DNA of 64,000 nt from Argentina anserina. Lineage: Eukaryota > Streptophyta > Magnoliopsida > Rosales > Rosaceae. A program made the translations under genes and the position numbers. The DNA is taken from assembly GCF_933775445.1 (NCBI RefSeq), contig NC_065874.1:32434501-32498500 (forward strand), in the 5' to 3' direction. Of the stretch, positions 1 to 12,839 are shown in pieces. Under the pieces are notes generated by a model that saw only the letters and a list, made by a program, of their open reading frames with translations, did no database searches and had not been told where the DNA came from. The first letter of the stretch is position 1. Each line of letters opens with the position of its first letter.

Positions 1-66
1 AAAGACTTGAAATTAGCGATACATCACCCATTAAGCTATCAGCTTCTGAACTGTACAAGTTAGAAC

Positions 67-3000
67 CTACAATTTCCTCTTCCCGCGTCTATTTATGTTT
101 CCTATGTCTATATCTACTAGCCTTGTCGTCGAATGACCAGGCATCGGAGCAGACAGGCCAACAGACTCTGGAATGTCGAGATTGACACTCATGGGTGGGC
201 CCATGGCTGAACGATGGTTGTTAACCTCACGAAATTGCTGGACTTCAATCTTTATTGTGTCAATCTGCAAGTTAGATGCACAAGATAAGTAACGATAAGA
301 GCTCAAAATATATCACTAACTGTCAAAAGAAGAACAAATAAGGTACGAGTGTCCTCACTAGTTCAATGTGGTGAATGGAAGAATGCGCATCAACGAGTTT
401 CTGTTGCAGAGCATCCATCCTACTCTTCTGAAACTCAACATTCTCCATTTCACTTCCCTTCTCACCCAATTCTTGATATAAAGCTACATGAAAAATAGCG
501 TATATCAACAAATACCATTAATGAAATATACATTTAAAATTCACTGAATCATGCCTGTTTTTTTTGGTAGTGACAGTTAGTCAGTTACCACTGACAGAGT
601 CCCTCAATTCCATAATATCTATGGGCTTGCACTAACATATGTTACTATTGATTACAGTGAAGAAATAAGATTATAACATATGTTAGTGCAAACCCAGAAA
701 TAGCATGGAATCTAGGAATTTGGTCAGTGCATGCATAGTTTTCTATCAGTAGCACTCTTTGCACTAAAAAAAACAGATACCGCATAGCCTGTTATAGATT
801 TGAAATTCTAAGAGGGACATATACCTGTCAAAACAGAAAGCACCCATATCTGTGTGGGGATATCAGAAAGCTTCTTTGCCAATGTCAAGGATGATCTCAA
901 AATTTCTCTTGCTTGTCCAGTGTCATGCAGCGCCAGTGCCAAACTCCCAAGGATTGTCAAATACTGTGAAACAAGTTGAAGGTTCCCTAGCTGATTATGT
1001 GTCATTTGCAAACCTTTGGCGAGTCGGTTTCTGCATCAACCAGACACTGATAATATATTAGTTCACATGATTAGATGCAACACAAATTTATTTACAGATG
1101 GTCAGAGAACACACCTCCAAAACACAAAACAATAGCAGAATCTCAAGGGCTCTAGGGTTCATTATACAATAGATGTCATTATACAATAGAGGTACATGTC
1201 ATAGCAGCACCTTTCCTTAGTATTATTTTACACTCTGAGCACATGAATATGTGTTGTTACCTGTATCGCATTAAGTCCCTAAGACGGTAATTCCTAAAGT
1301 GGGATGCAATATGCCAGTCACTGCTTATCACTTAGTTTAATGGATTTCCAAAGATCAGATGTAGGAGACCTAAACAAATAATCTTTATCGAAATTTGAAG
1401 CGTTAATTTAATTGTCATGACACATGTCGAGAGAAGTTGGTACTTTATGATGTGAAGCACTTAGTAAATGCTATAAAACGTAGACTCATTCAAAATGACG
1501 AAGCACAAGAAAAGGAAACTCACTCTAAATGATGAAGCAAAAGAAAAGGAAACAAAGCAAAAAAAAAAGGCACATTCTTATGTGTCATCTGTTCAATTTT
1601 CTTCAGGTTTTAAAATACAATTAACATTAACAGTGGAAGAAGATAGTACGCTTAACTTCTACCTTGCTTCCTGTAGATCTTGTTGTTTCATTAATAAAAG
1701 ACCATATGCAAAAAGGCAATTGGTTTTCTCTCGAACTCCAACAAATGAATCCATCATGCTGTAAACTGGTCCGATCAAGTCAAGTGCCTGCATCCATGTT
1801 CAGTGAAATGAAATAATGCAATGACCAAGAAACTGAAAGATATATCATGAAGAACAAATTACAACAGCACCTAGAATCATCATATTACAAATAACAGGAA
1901 GATTTTACCTGTGTAGATGATTCTGAATCACCAATGCATATGTAGGAGACGGCAGCATATATTTGGCATAGCGCTTGCATCGATTTGCTCTCTGTGAGCT
2001 GCTTATGCAAAAGACATGCAAGACTTAGCATACATGCAATAGAAAATTACATTTGTATGCCTTTATTCTTTTATATCCCTTATGGTAAACAGAATGGAAT
2101 CTTGTGTGTGTGTGTGTGTGTGCCCCTATATATATGAGGGAAATTAAGAAACAATTATGGTACATGTGATGAAAACACTGGGACCTGCAATTGAGCAGGT
2201 GATAAAGCATCATTTTCAAATTAGAGCAATTGAAGAAGAACAAACCTTTACAGCTTCAATGAAATGAAAAGCTGCCTCATTGTAACAACCAACGGAATGA
2301 GCATACTGTCCCCTGAGCATTTCAATGGTGCTCTCACATGTCTGTAAAATAGTTGGAAATCGCATATACCAATTCTTCATCTGCACTAACGCCTGCGAGA
2401 CATGGGGTACATTAAGCGATAAAGGTAGGAAAATAACATATTATATAACTGGTTGATATCTTAAATAATAACCAAGATATGATGATGTACTTGAGAAATG
2501 TATCCGTGCCACTTGTGAAATGGCTGATGATACAATCTTCATCAACTAAAGATTATAAAAATCAACTAATATATATGCTGGGGAGATATGGCAAGAAGTT
2601 TTGATCTTAGTGAAAAACATTCCCAGGATGATTCCAATTACAGGCGGCAGATTAAATGCTTCAAGCATGTAGGTCAAGATGCTTCCTACTAGTCATATTG
2701 AACTGTCCCACACAGTGAAAATGTACATTTGGCATATTGTGTAGGTTTAACACCAGACCTAAGTAACTATATGATATAACAGTTATAACTAGACTTCACA
2801 AGATATATCAAGAGAGAAAACCACAGTCAAGTAACATAAACTATCAATTAGGAGAACATCAAACTGCCAACTATACTAAGCTCATCAATTCCATCTTTAT
2901 TGGAGACGTGCTAATATACATGAATCTAGAAATATAGGGCAGCCACCTACCCCTTGTGCTTCTACAAATTCAGATTGTGTCAACTCCATGGCTACTTTGT

Positions 3001-3922
3001 TTTCAAGGAACTGCATAAGCAGCATCAAATACACACCAGCCATCCAGATGGCCGAGTGCTGCAAATTCACTTCTGCAAAAACGAAAGATAAACAGCAAAC
3101 TATTTAATAATAGTAAGAAAAAAAATAGAAATTGTGAAACCATGGCATCTCCGAAAGGAATCTCACCTCTCACACCATCGATTATTCCAAGCTTCAAAAG
3201 CTCCTCTGAGAAGGAAAACAAAAAGAATTAATAATAATAATAATTTACGTTACAAGTCTGCGAGTCTCCTTTTCGCCTTTTCCACTAGAAAAAAAAAACA
3301 GACATGTACAATAACTAGAGTACAGACAGCACCCAAATGATACAGTACAAGAAATCAAGAAGCTACCTTCAATAGTATTCATTCCAGATTGAATACGCTT
3401 TGCACAATCCTTAAAATTTCCCTTTGGACGACTTAACACAACCATCATCAGATCAACAAGAGCATAGACTGCACTTTTTGGTAGCCACTCCCCATCAATA
3501 GGAGGTGGTGCTAGCTCAAGCTTATCTCCAACAGTGCGTTTCATATTTCCAAAGTAAGCTGGTTCCAAAGTTCCTTTGCTAGTTGAACTGAATGTAGTAA
3601 GAGAAGCCATCTGGTGTTGTATCCGAGACTGTTTTTCAGACAATGCTAACCTCTCCCTGTGATGTAGCTCAGGGCGCGAGAGACTCTCATTTATGGCATC
3701 AAATTCCTTAGTTAGCTGTTGCAGATGCTGTGTTTTCTTTAAATCAGCCTTCATGGCAGCATCCAATCTTTCTATGTGTGGTGTAGCATTCTTGTAGTCG
3801 CATACTCGAAGTCGATAAAATATGTGCAGCAGTTCATTGTAGAAGAATAAGCCAAGGCATTGTTGTTTCTGAATTGACATAAGAAAGCAACAACAAGATT
3901 AAGGATTACTAGATCACTGGTA

Positions 3923-3957
<35 letters not shown>

Positions 3958-5279
3958 GGAATACAGTATTAGACACACTTACTTTCTGTGGATCAAGGAA
4001 CTCCCAGACCTCATCGCATTTGGCGACAGCTCGCTCAACTGAACTCTCATCCTCCCAGTGCATGAGATGTACATGCAGCATACAAGTTGCAAAGAACATC
4101 TGGAGCATCAAAAATGAGTAAATCAAACCACAATTAAAAAATAAAAAAAATTTGTCTTCAGCTACAGAACATGAAATCTGAGTACAAATAATGACTTATT
4201 TTCATTTCATATGGCCCTGAGCTTGACTTTAAAGTTAAAACAACTATTGAATAGTTTAAAAAGTAAGTTGATATTATTACTGGAGCGCAGACGCTTGCAT
4301 TACTTGTCACTAAGGAAACCACAACTTACTAATTAGTGAGTTCTTCATTTGCATAAGTAACCTATATGAGTGTGGAAAATATAGCTATTTAGTGACTTCA
4401 GACATGCCGCTACGAACAATGACTTAATATCAGTTCCTAAGACCTAAGATTGACTTCAAAACCGCTCCAACAGTTATGAAGTAAGTTTGAAATCATTACT
4501 GACCGGTTGCATCACTTATCCCTGAGGCAAACATAACCTAATTTACGAGCTAGTAACTTATCCAAGCAGCTATTACTGATAACTAACTTATATATAACTC
4601 CGAAACTCATAGTAGTAAAAGTAAGTAGCTTTCAGAAAGTAACAAGTGCGCTCATATTTTTACCTGCAACTCCAGATAACCTATCTGCGTAGCACAAACA
4701 TAGCCAGCATCCAATGCCGCAATCGAGCTCTGGTAATCTCCCTCAATAATCAACGCGTTCGCCAGCTGCGAATTGAAGTTGCAAGACCACAGCTTCACTC
4801 CAATACTTCACCACCACCACAACAACAACAACAACAACAAAATCGAAGAATACAATAAAATCAAACTCCATATCTCACAAAATCGAAAGAAATTAAACAG
4901 GATTCAACTAAACGTACTCGTATCCGCTGGCGGTGAGGTCCAGGGCCTTATGGAGGACCTGCTTCTGCGGCGCGATGGAGCCGACGAGGTGGTAGCACTG
5001 GCTGAGGAGGCTGTAAGCTCGGCACTTGAGGTCGAAGCAGGAAGGGACGGCCTTGAGGAGGAGCTGCGCGCGCTCGAGGTGAGCCTTGGCGTGGTTGACG
5101 TTGTGGGAGTGCTTGAGGAGAAGAGTCGCGATTCGGAGACGGGTCTTGACCTCGACGATGGGGAAAAACGACACGTCGCTTTGGCAGATGGCTTCCAGGC
5201 ACTTGACGGCTTTCCCGATCTCGCCGCTCTGCTCCTGGTAGTCCGCCAGACCCCACAGCCCTTCCGCCACCGCGTCCAT
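67..5279 (-). CDS. SCC4: MAU2/SCC4-type cohesin loader subunit, 12 exons, about 721 aa
   Basis: TPR-like superhelical protein that, in the family, pairs with SCC2/NIPBL to load cohesin on chromatin in the nucleus. Seen: exons (minus) at 5279-4914, 4792-4664, 4099-3983, 3868-3367, 3205-3167, 3072-2951, 2392-2246, 1998-1909, 1787-1663, 1030-825, 483-359 and 264-67; all junctions keep frame and use GT-AG. The N terminus (MDAVAEGLWGLADYQEQSG), the mid motif LWSCNFNSQLANALI and the C-terminal NINRRGKRKL tail (basic, possible nuclear signal) resemble plant SCC4; the summed length is close to the Arabidopsis protein. The exon 1 donor is less certain: GTTTAG after Tyr122 is chosen because it is the only one keeping phase with exon 2; GTACGT four bases earlier breaks it. 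The gene appears intact. The name rests on recalled family similarity, not a search. Confidence 0.9.
622..696. repeat. Near-perfect hairpin in a SCC4 intron
   Basis: Arms at 622-644 and 674-696 (23 bp, one G:U-compatible mismatch) enclose a 29-nt loop. It lies in the intron between exons 10 and 11. It may be a miniature foldback remnant or a small-RNA hairpin; no mature product can be inferred. Confidence 0.75.
2104..2121. repeat. (TG)n microsatellite in SCC4 intron
   Basis: Pure TG dinucleotide run in an intron. A similar (AC)n run lies at 3926-3953 in another intron of the same gene. Confidence 0.9.
3926..3953. repeat. (AC)n microsatellite in SCC4 intron
   Basis: About 13 uninterrupted CA units between exons 3 and 4 of the SCC4 gene. 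Confidence 0.9.
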
Positions 5280-5282
5280 TAA

Positions 5283-5827
5283 TTTTTTTTTTTTTGAAAT
5301 TTTATTTCATTTCGGAGAAGCGCAGAGACTAAACGAGCGGCAGCTCCGGGGGGGGGGGGGGGGTCTTCTATATGAAGTCTCGGCGATTTGGTCTATTACG
5401 GACGGAGGAATAAACGACTGGTCGTTGAAATTATATGAACATTTGTTTACTGAACTTCTCTTGGAAGCATTTGTAATAGGAATATGAATTTTAGAGTAAT
5501 AATCAAATTTGTCTACGATATGATATAACTTCGATCGTCCACATTCACACGAATATGTCTCTCAAGAGAGAAGAAACAAGAGAACACGCCGCTTCAATTA
5601 GACTATCTCAAGCTATACCGCTCATATCATAGCAAGTAGACCCGTCCGGCAACAACATGAGGACGGCGAAAATCACTGTCAGACGAGCGTGATTGCACAC
5701 AAGAAATTCATGTTTTAGGGTTCGTCTTTTTGGACTTTGCAGTGAAAGGTGTTGGTCTGACGCACCTTGATCCTACTTTACAAGTTACAAGGTGTAGGGC
5801 AAAGTTATTTATGAGTTATGACACTTG
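5283..5827. other. SCC4 upstream region
   Basis: Presumed 5' UTR and promoter of the minus-strand SCC4 gene. A poly-T run follows the start codon at 5282-5295 and a 16-G run lies at 5348-5363. No coding region was recognised. Confidence 0.6.
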
Positions 5828-7049
5828 GGGCACGTTTGTTACCCTGGATTAGTTGAGATTGGACTATAGAGTGAAGAAAAACTAGTTCAAAATAATCGAT
5901 TGGGAAAACACGAGATTAGCTTTAATGAGATTAACTAATCCACGCGTCTCTAATTTTCGGGATTATGGAGAGGTGCCGAATTCGGGCAGACTCTCTAACA
6001 CACGTAGAAGCTTCTCTCTTTACGCTCTACTCGTCTTCTCCCTCAACCCTGCCACAAACCTACTTCCCAACTCGCTCTTTCGACTCGGTCCAGATTGAGC
6101 TTTTACATGACCGAGTCTCAATCACGAGACCCATAGGTTTTCAAAGACGAAGAAGTTGCTGTCAATAGCAAGGCTACTAACTTTTCCTGATAACTATAGA
6201 TTATGGGTTTCAATCATAAGTTTAGAAATCAACTTGAATTTGTTGGGTTATGAGGTTGAAGGTTTTCAACTAGATCATTGTAATCTGTTTGGTTTTGAAT
6301 GAGGAGGGTGGATGATCCTCATTGTTTGAGATGTTGTTTCTGAAACTATGATCTGTATAATCATCGGGGTTAATGTGTCTTTGTTCATTGTATTATATAG
6401 TAATCTGATCTTTGAATGTTTTGGTTTTAGAGCTGAGGACAGATATTGACGACTACTTCAAAGGATATCCCACTTAATTGTGATGTTTGACTGTTTTAGT
6501 TTTTGATATTCCACTTCAAAGTAATATGATCTTTGAATGTTTTGGTTTTTGTCTTTTTGATATCCCACTTAATTGTGATGTTGCCATTGGGATCAAGAGG
6601 ATCATATGCATCAGTTGAGCTGAAGCTGAAGCAGCAAAACCCAAAAACAAGGACAGTGACAAAGCTGGTGAACTTGGACAACAAAACCCCCATTGTTGCT
6701 GTTAAATTGTCGAATGTTTGTGGTCTGTGTTCAACTTTTGGGTACCATAACCAGTTTAACCACAAACAGAAACAAGCAAGAAAGAGATGAAGAAAGAGAG
6801 TGAAAAGAACCTAATACTTGGAAGCTGGTTCAGTGTTTTAATTGCCTCTATATATTTCAGTAACAAAACTTATTTAGTCTGGTGGTTCGTCAGACGTGAG
6901 ACTTAACTATTCTGCTAGTTATGTTCATTAGTCCGAGACTGCACCAAACATGGTTTATGAATTATTATACCCTAATCCAAATCAGCATAGTCCGAGAATA
7001 AGCATAGACTTTGTCCGAAATTAGAGAATTCGGGGTAACAAACATGCCC
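5828..7049. mobile_element. TIR DNA transposon, Harbinger-like, non-autonomous
   Basis: Terminal inverted repeats at 5828-5850 and 7027-7049 share the pattern GGGCAYGTTTGTTACCC followed by YGRATT. Flanking trinucleotides are TTG (left) and TTA (right), close to the TWA target duplication of PIF/Harbinger elements but not identical. Subterminal sequences are also partly complementary (ATTAG and GGACTATAG-like blocks). There is no transposase ORF. The interior carries a COBRA gene fragment on the minus strand. Superfamily assignment is inference from TIR and TSD only. Confidence 0.6.
6556..6693 (-). pseudogene. Captured COBRA 5' gene fragment
   Basis: The minus strand reads from an ATG at 6693 through a hydrophobic signal-peptide-like stretch into AYDPLDPNGNITIKWDI, which matches the mature N terminus of COBRA/COBL GPI-anchored wall proteins (family consensus YDxLDPxGNITxxWD). 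The similarity stops abruptly, so the CBM-like region, CCVS motif and GPI signal are absent. The 21-bp block coding ITIKWDI recurs in degenerate form near 6508-6530 and 6461-6483. It sits inside a TIR element, so it is read as transduplicated host sequence, not a working gene. Confidence 0.6.
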
Positions 7050-7322
7050 TTATGGCAAAGTTATGCCCCAGCCTACAGGCATAATGACCCCTAAATTAGG
7101 TCTTTGTAACTAGTACCACTCATGTACCTTGCCCAAGTGAAGTCAATGACGGCTAAATGACACAAGCATGGTTCGTTATTCTATATTAAAATTATTATCA
7201 GAAAATAAATTATCAAACTAGATATTGTTAACATAAAATAGTATACAGTACTCCTAGCTATCTTGTTTTCCAGCATATATAGCATTCATCAAGATTAATC
7301 AATTCCATTCGGAATTAATTCC
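7050..7322. other. Downstream of P450 gene A
   Basis: AT-rich intergenic DNA holding the presumed 3' UTR of the minus-strand P450. No other feature seen. Confidence 0.5.
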
Positions 7323-9842
7323 TCACAGCTTCTTCATCAAAAGATCGACGCCGGTTTCTGGTTCTACAACCAATTTTTGAGCAGGTTTATGTCTGTAGTT
7401 CGGTGAAAGTGAGAACGAGAAGTTGGTGACTATGAGGGCTATGACAACCTTGAGTTCGATCATGGCCAAGTTCTGTCCAAGACACACTCGAGGTCCCATC
7501 CCGAAAGGCATGTACAAGTAGGGAAGCTTGCAAGCTCCTGCGATGCCATTTGCAAATCTATCTGGCTTGAAATCGTAGGCATCAGGTCCCCATATTTCTG
7601 GATCAGTGTGTACTGTCGCCACACTGGTCCAAACATTGACACTCTTTGGAACATGAATGTCTCCAAATTTCATGTCCTTGAATGCCTCCCTTGACATGAT
7701 GGTAACAGGAGGGTAGAGCCTCAAACTTTCATGAATCACCATTGTAAGCTGCACGTTAAAATTGGTAAAGCTAACGTGAATGATTCGACATGTTCAAGTG
7801 ATATGTTATGTTGTCATGTTAAATAAATAAGTAATATAACCTAGCCAATTAGTGGTACCTGTTTCATCTTGCGAAGCCTATCAGAATCAGGAATGCGGCC
7901 TTGGCAGACTTCAAGGACCTCGGCTCTAACGCGTTCTTGCCATTCTGGATTCGACGCCAACAACATGAGGCACCATGTGGCGGCAGTAGCTGTGGTTTCG
8001 TATCCAGCTAAGTATATGTTCTTGCAGTTATCAACAATGAACCCGTCTACTGCATCTTGACTGAGATCACTGGCTTTTGCACCCTCAAGAATCATTTGCA
8101 ACAAGTCTTTCTCATGCCCAACTGCCTGTCTCTCCTTCACTAATTGCAGTATCAACCTCGCAATCTCCTTTTCTAATGCCCATTCTTCCCTATTGCTCTT
8201 TGTAGGAAGGTGTCTGCATCAAATTAACACGACACCGATTTAGACCATATATATACACTTAATTTGTTATTTTCAAAGCAAATTTCGATTATTTTGTGCA
8301 AGTGTTAGCTAATCTCTCTCCGCAAATTTCAAGCTTCTCAATGAAACCTAGTAATATATACTATTACTACCAATGGTAATTACCTCATTCCAGGAATTGC
8401 ACTCACAAAGACTTTCCTGCCCATGGCCTCCTGGAGTTGCCTTAGTTTATCAAATATCTGTACCCCTTTGGTATAGCTGCTACCAAAACATGCCCTCGAG
8501 ATAACATCACCAGAGAAGCTTCGTAAATCACTGTCGATTTTAATGTCTGCAACTCCTTTGCCTGCCTCAACTTTACTGTTCCACAAGTTCACCAGAATGT
8601 TTGACGACTCGGTAATTATGTCGATCATTCCCTACAAAAACGTACACAAGTATAAACATTATTACATTTTCCATGTCGTCACATCAATACCAAGTACAAT
8701 TGTACAAAGTAAAGATTTTACTCAATCTTTACTTACCTTGACCTTCTCCATGTAAAGTTCAGGAGCCATGACCTTGCGCTGATGAGCCCAAGAGGGGCCA
8801 TTGGAGGTCAAGATACCTTGACCAAGCAAAGAACCTCGCTCTTTTAACTGGTATGAGGGTTTCCCCAAGTCCATAGATGTGCAGGTTGTGATCTCCCTCA
8901 CTGCTTCCGTTTTTATCACAAATAGTATTTGCGTGGTGCCGAGACCAAACACAAACGCATCACCTGCACACGAGTTTCATGCACGTACTGTTAACTTTAG
9001 TAGAAACGCAAGGTCACTAATGAACTGTAAACACAAATATATGCACAACGTATTTCATGCCAATTAAGTTCTTCAACCATCTGAAACCACCTCTCCTAAT
9101 CAAGTGAAGTCATATAATATATGTGTGTGTGTGTGTGTGTGTAGAAAAAAAATATTGGACACATAAATGGTATTTGTAAAACGCATATAACTACTGCAGA
9201 GTAGCTGATGTCGCTTAATTCTGATCATATAAAAAAAATGGTATATTTGTGATGTAACAGAAACGGATAACAAAGTGTCAATATATAATGGTAGGAACTT
9301 CAAACCAAAAGCGCTTCCAGCAAAAGCACTTTCTAGAGAAGCACTGACAAACAAAAGTGTTTGGAATCTGGTATGACAACAACGTACCACATGTTCGATC
9401 TCCCTTTTTTTGGCAAGAGATTAAGGAACCAACAGTCGTGCATGTTCATGAATTCACAATCAATTCAAGAAGATATATATGAATATATATATATATATAA
9501 TTATATATGAAGCATGCATATTATATCGAGAAGAATACCAAATTGCTTCCTCCATTTCTCGAAGAAAGGGAAGATAGCAGCAGCCAAGTTGTGTGAGGTT
9601 GGTGGTTCACTGCTCGGAGTTTTAACAATGCCACCGCTGCCGCGGGCCTTCTTTATCTCTGAGATATTCCCGAGAAGCAAAGCCTGTGGAGGTCCGGTGA
9701 TGCCTTGCTTGGCCAGCAGGGATCTCAGCCTCGTCGGCTCCGCCACCAGCCCCTTGTACAGCCGCACCAGCAACCCCACAAACCCGATCAGCCCCACCGT
9801 CGAAAGCAACATTCTCACATGGAACCCGTAGAGGAGCTCCAT
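7323..9842 (-). CDS. Cytochrome P450, CYP714-like (gene A), five exons, 519 aa
   Basis: Haem-thiolate monooxygenase, ER membrane anchored; CYP714 members (CYP72 clan) act on gibberellins or related terpenoids, but the substrate here is unknown. Exons (minus): 9842-9539, 8963-8737, 8631-8384, 8213-7859, 7748-7323; lengths 304, 227, 248, 355 and 426, all in phase. Seen: N-terminal hydrophobic anchor, proline-rich GPPQALLLGN hinge, I-helix AGYETT (329-334), ExxR at E385-R388, FKPDRF (PERF-type) and the haem loop FGMGPRVCLG with Cys467. A second in-frame ATG lies five codons upstream at 9857; MELL at 9842 is chosen because the paralogue near 32 kb also begins MELL. Gene is intact. It is the inverted paralogue of the gene at 32.1-34.3 kb. 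Confidence 0.92.
9121..9142. repeat. (GT)n microsatellite in P450 intron 1
   Basis: Pure TG/GT run in the first intron of P450 gene A. Confidence 0.9.
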
Positions 9843-9857
9843 GAGCACTGTACACAA

Positions 9858-11048
9858 CTCGATCGATCTACAAGTTCTAGCTAAGGGTTAAGGGATGAAC
9901 AGACTAACTAGCTAGCTTGATGGTGTCGATTTATGGTTAAGTTGGGCAGTTGGCTATGATGTTGAAGCTTGTAGAGAGAGCGTACATATAGGTAACAGGG
10001 GAGACGTTCGTGTGCCCTGGGTGACGTACGCAAAATGACAGACAAGTCCCGTTAAAGAAGCTAAAATTATTCGTGGTTAAGAAAGAAAGATATTTTTATT
10101 CAAAAAAGAAGAAGAAAGAAAGAAAGATAGTAGTCCTTACTCCTTAGAGAGTATGCGACTTTTGCATGAATCTGTAAAACGCATATTTGAATGAAAATTG
10201 GGAACATTTCTGAGCCATGCTATTTATGTGAACGGGGTGGTTAAAATCTGGAATCTTAAGTTAAAATTCAAACGTTATCTTCAGGTCCAGTAATGCAATT
10301 CTCATAGATATGCATGCAGGTAATGCAGCACCCTCGTAAACATAGAAACTGAAAACTTTTTAGAATGTTTTATTTATGCTAAACGGTGTAAATTTACAGA
10401 TATTTAATTTGAAATGGAATGAAATAGATGAATTTTAAACTAATTCGGATAATTTTTAATCAAATTACGATTGTATTGCGAAACTTCGCATTGTTCTTTT
10501 ATTGTACAAATTAAGTGAGATATTGTCATTAAGAAATTATTTTTTGATTGAGTATGTTATTATATCAAACCGAAAAGAATGAAACAAATTTATTATTGGA
10601 ATTATATTCCGGTGAAATGAGCAAATAGGGTGACTAGAGAAAATGATAATTAAGGCCGCAACAACTGCCCTATATATTGTCTTAAAAAATAGAAGAGAGA
10701 CACTCATCCAATCGACATTTATATCCGCAACCAACTAATGAGACGAACATTTGAAAATATGCTTGAGCTTTTACCCGAGAATTGTACCAGTATACTAGTA
10801 AGAACAAAACTTTACTAATAGATGAATTAACTATGATCGATGAATTTAGTTAGTTGTTAAGTTGGATTCCACAGTTTTTCCAGGACAGCGGATTCCACAC
10901 ACTGACGTGTATATGCATTAATAATGTGCAAGTTAATGAAGTCATGTTAGTTCTTGAAATCTGTTATTGTTCCCGGCCTTACGCTTAAGTGGCTATTGGC
11001 TCTTGTAGCTAGACGTCGTTATCTTGCCTTTTTCTTGCGACTTCTATT
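9858..11048. other. Intergenic, upstream of P450 gene A
   Basis: Presumed promoter of the minus-strand P450 near 9.86-10.1 kb, with GAAA-rich simple sequence near 10.08-10.13 kb. The rest is AT-rich with no coding signal I can support. Confidence 0.5.
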
Positions 11049-11892
11049 TAGGGATGGGCATAAAAAGTCGAAATCTCGATCTGATTCCGTCCCAAAATTC
11101 ATAGGAATAGGACGGGATGGAAGTCTAAAAACGTTTGTCCCGTCCCGATTCCGTCTCGTTTCATAATAGTGGGACGGGACGTGAGACGAATAATTTATAT
11201 CCCGCTTCGTCCCGTCCCGCTTTAAATTTCATTTGAATTTTAACCATCAAATATTTCATCATTATCATAAATTTATAATTTATGAGAACATCTTAGACGC
11301 ATTTGATAAGGAAATGACTAACTTCACATAATGAATCTTGGACCTTGGTTCATTTCCTAAAAATAAACAAGTCCCGGTTAATTTTCTCATTAATATATGG
11401 TTCGAGTTATATGATATAAATAAAGACGATTTGTATATTTCAAATTTCTATGAACCTAGCAATCAAAACCTATATAATCTTATATACAATATATAATTAT
11501 ATATGTTTCTCTTGTATGATAACACTAGAATTTTTATGTACAATATCTATAACGCTATAATTTGAATGATTATGTAATAACCCGAATTTTTAGAAACTAA
11601 ATGTCGAGTATTTTTAAAGTGTTAAACTTGTGAAATTAATTCAAGACGACAATTGGAGGTTTGCGACATTTCAAAACGAAAACGGAAACGTTCTCAGATC
11701 GTTTAATTAGAAAACGTAACGTTACCGCAACGTATAGATCGACTTTTATTCCGTCGCTCGGTTGCAAAAACTTCCTTCACGAAAGTCGTAGAGCTCATCG
11801 ATACTAATTCGTTGACATGTCATGCGTTCGAATCAGACGTCGGACACGAAAGTTATTAAAGTCGGAAGTTCGTTTCCGATTTTTGGAAGTAG

Positions 11893-11900
11893 TATAAAAG
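11893..11900 (+). promoter_or_regulatory. TATA box of solo LTR 1
   Basis: TATAAAAG about 320 bp into the LTR, at the same place as in sister copies; the probable retroelement core promoter. Confidence 0.6.
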
Positions 11901-12839
11901 GAAGGAGAGGAGATTAAAAATCAGAAAATCAGATTTTTTCTAAAAATCAGCTCGGGTACTGTTCACCCGACCCAATAACCTTCTCCGGCCGATTTCTCCA
12001 CCATTCGACGTCGCCTCGTGTCGTGCCACCTATCAAACTGACGGGCTCGACGAGCTCCATCTTTTGGGCTATGCCTTGCACTCTGGCGACAACCATACAC
12101 GGTGTAGAAACCGCCGGAAGTTACTGCTGTGGCGGCGCCGCCTCCTCCGGCCACTATGGCTCGAGATTTTTGGGGGGTTTTGCTTGTCTCAGTCCCAGCA
12201 ACATTCCCACAAAAGGAATCGAGCCAAATCGAAGTGTAAGTACCCGAATCAAAATTTCAATTTCTAGGGTTTGTGAATAGTGTCGAATTTATGTTCTTCG
12301 TTGTTTGGACTGTTTAGGCTCGGATTTAGACCTTGGTGTCAACTAGAAAGTTGTTTAGGTTGTGGTGGTGAAATTTGGTGATGATTGGTGGCGGTCGGTG
12401 AATAGTAACGCCACATGAATAGTAACGGTGAACAGTAACTCCGCGCGAATAGTAACTATGAATAGTAATTTGTAACAGTAACGTGAATAGTGATCTGTAA
12501 CAGTAAATGTTAACAGTGTCATGGTAAGACAGTAACTGTGAACAGTGTTTTGGAAAAACAGTACATGTGAACAGTGGTTTAGTAAAAACAGTGATTAGTA
12601 AACATGAACAGTGTTCCGTGAACAACATTTAGCTGTGCTGAACTCGTCAGCTGATATTTTAAGTATCATTTTCTAAGCATTTATCGTGCTATTAGGTGAC
12701 TGACGAAATGAGTGAGGAAATTACTTTCAGGGTCGTGGAAGTTGCACGCAGGAAAGAATGTGAGTAAAATCTCACTTATTTACGAATCTACCCTTGCGGT
12801 GATTCAAGATTTTGCAAGAGTTTTTAATATTGAATTACG

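Noticed and set aside
4908..5282. Plus-strand ORF opposite SCC4 exon 1
   Set aside because: Antisense shadow of a well-supported coding exon.
9843..9857. Upstream in-frame ATG of P450 gene A
   Set aside because: The paralogue aligns from MELL; the extra five residues are not shared.
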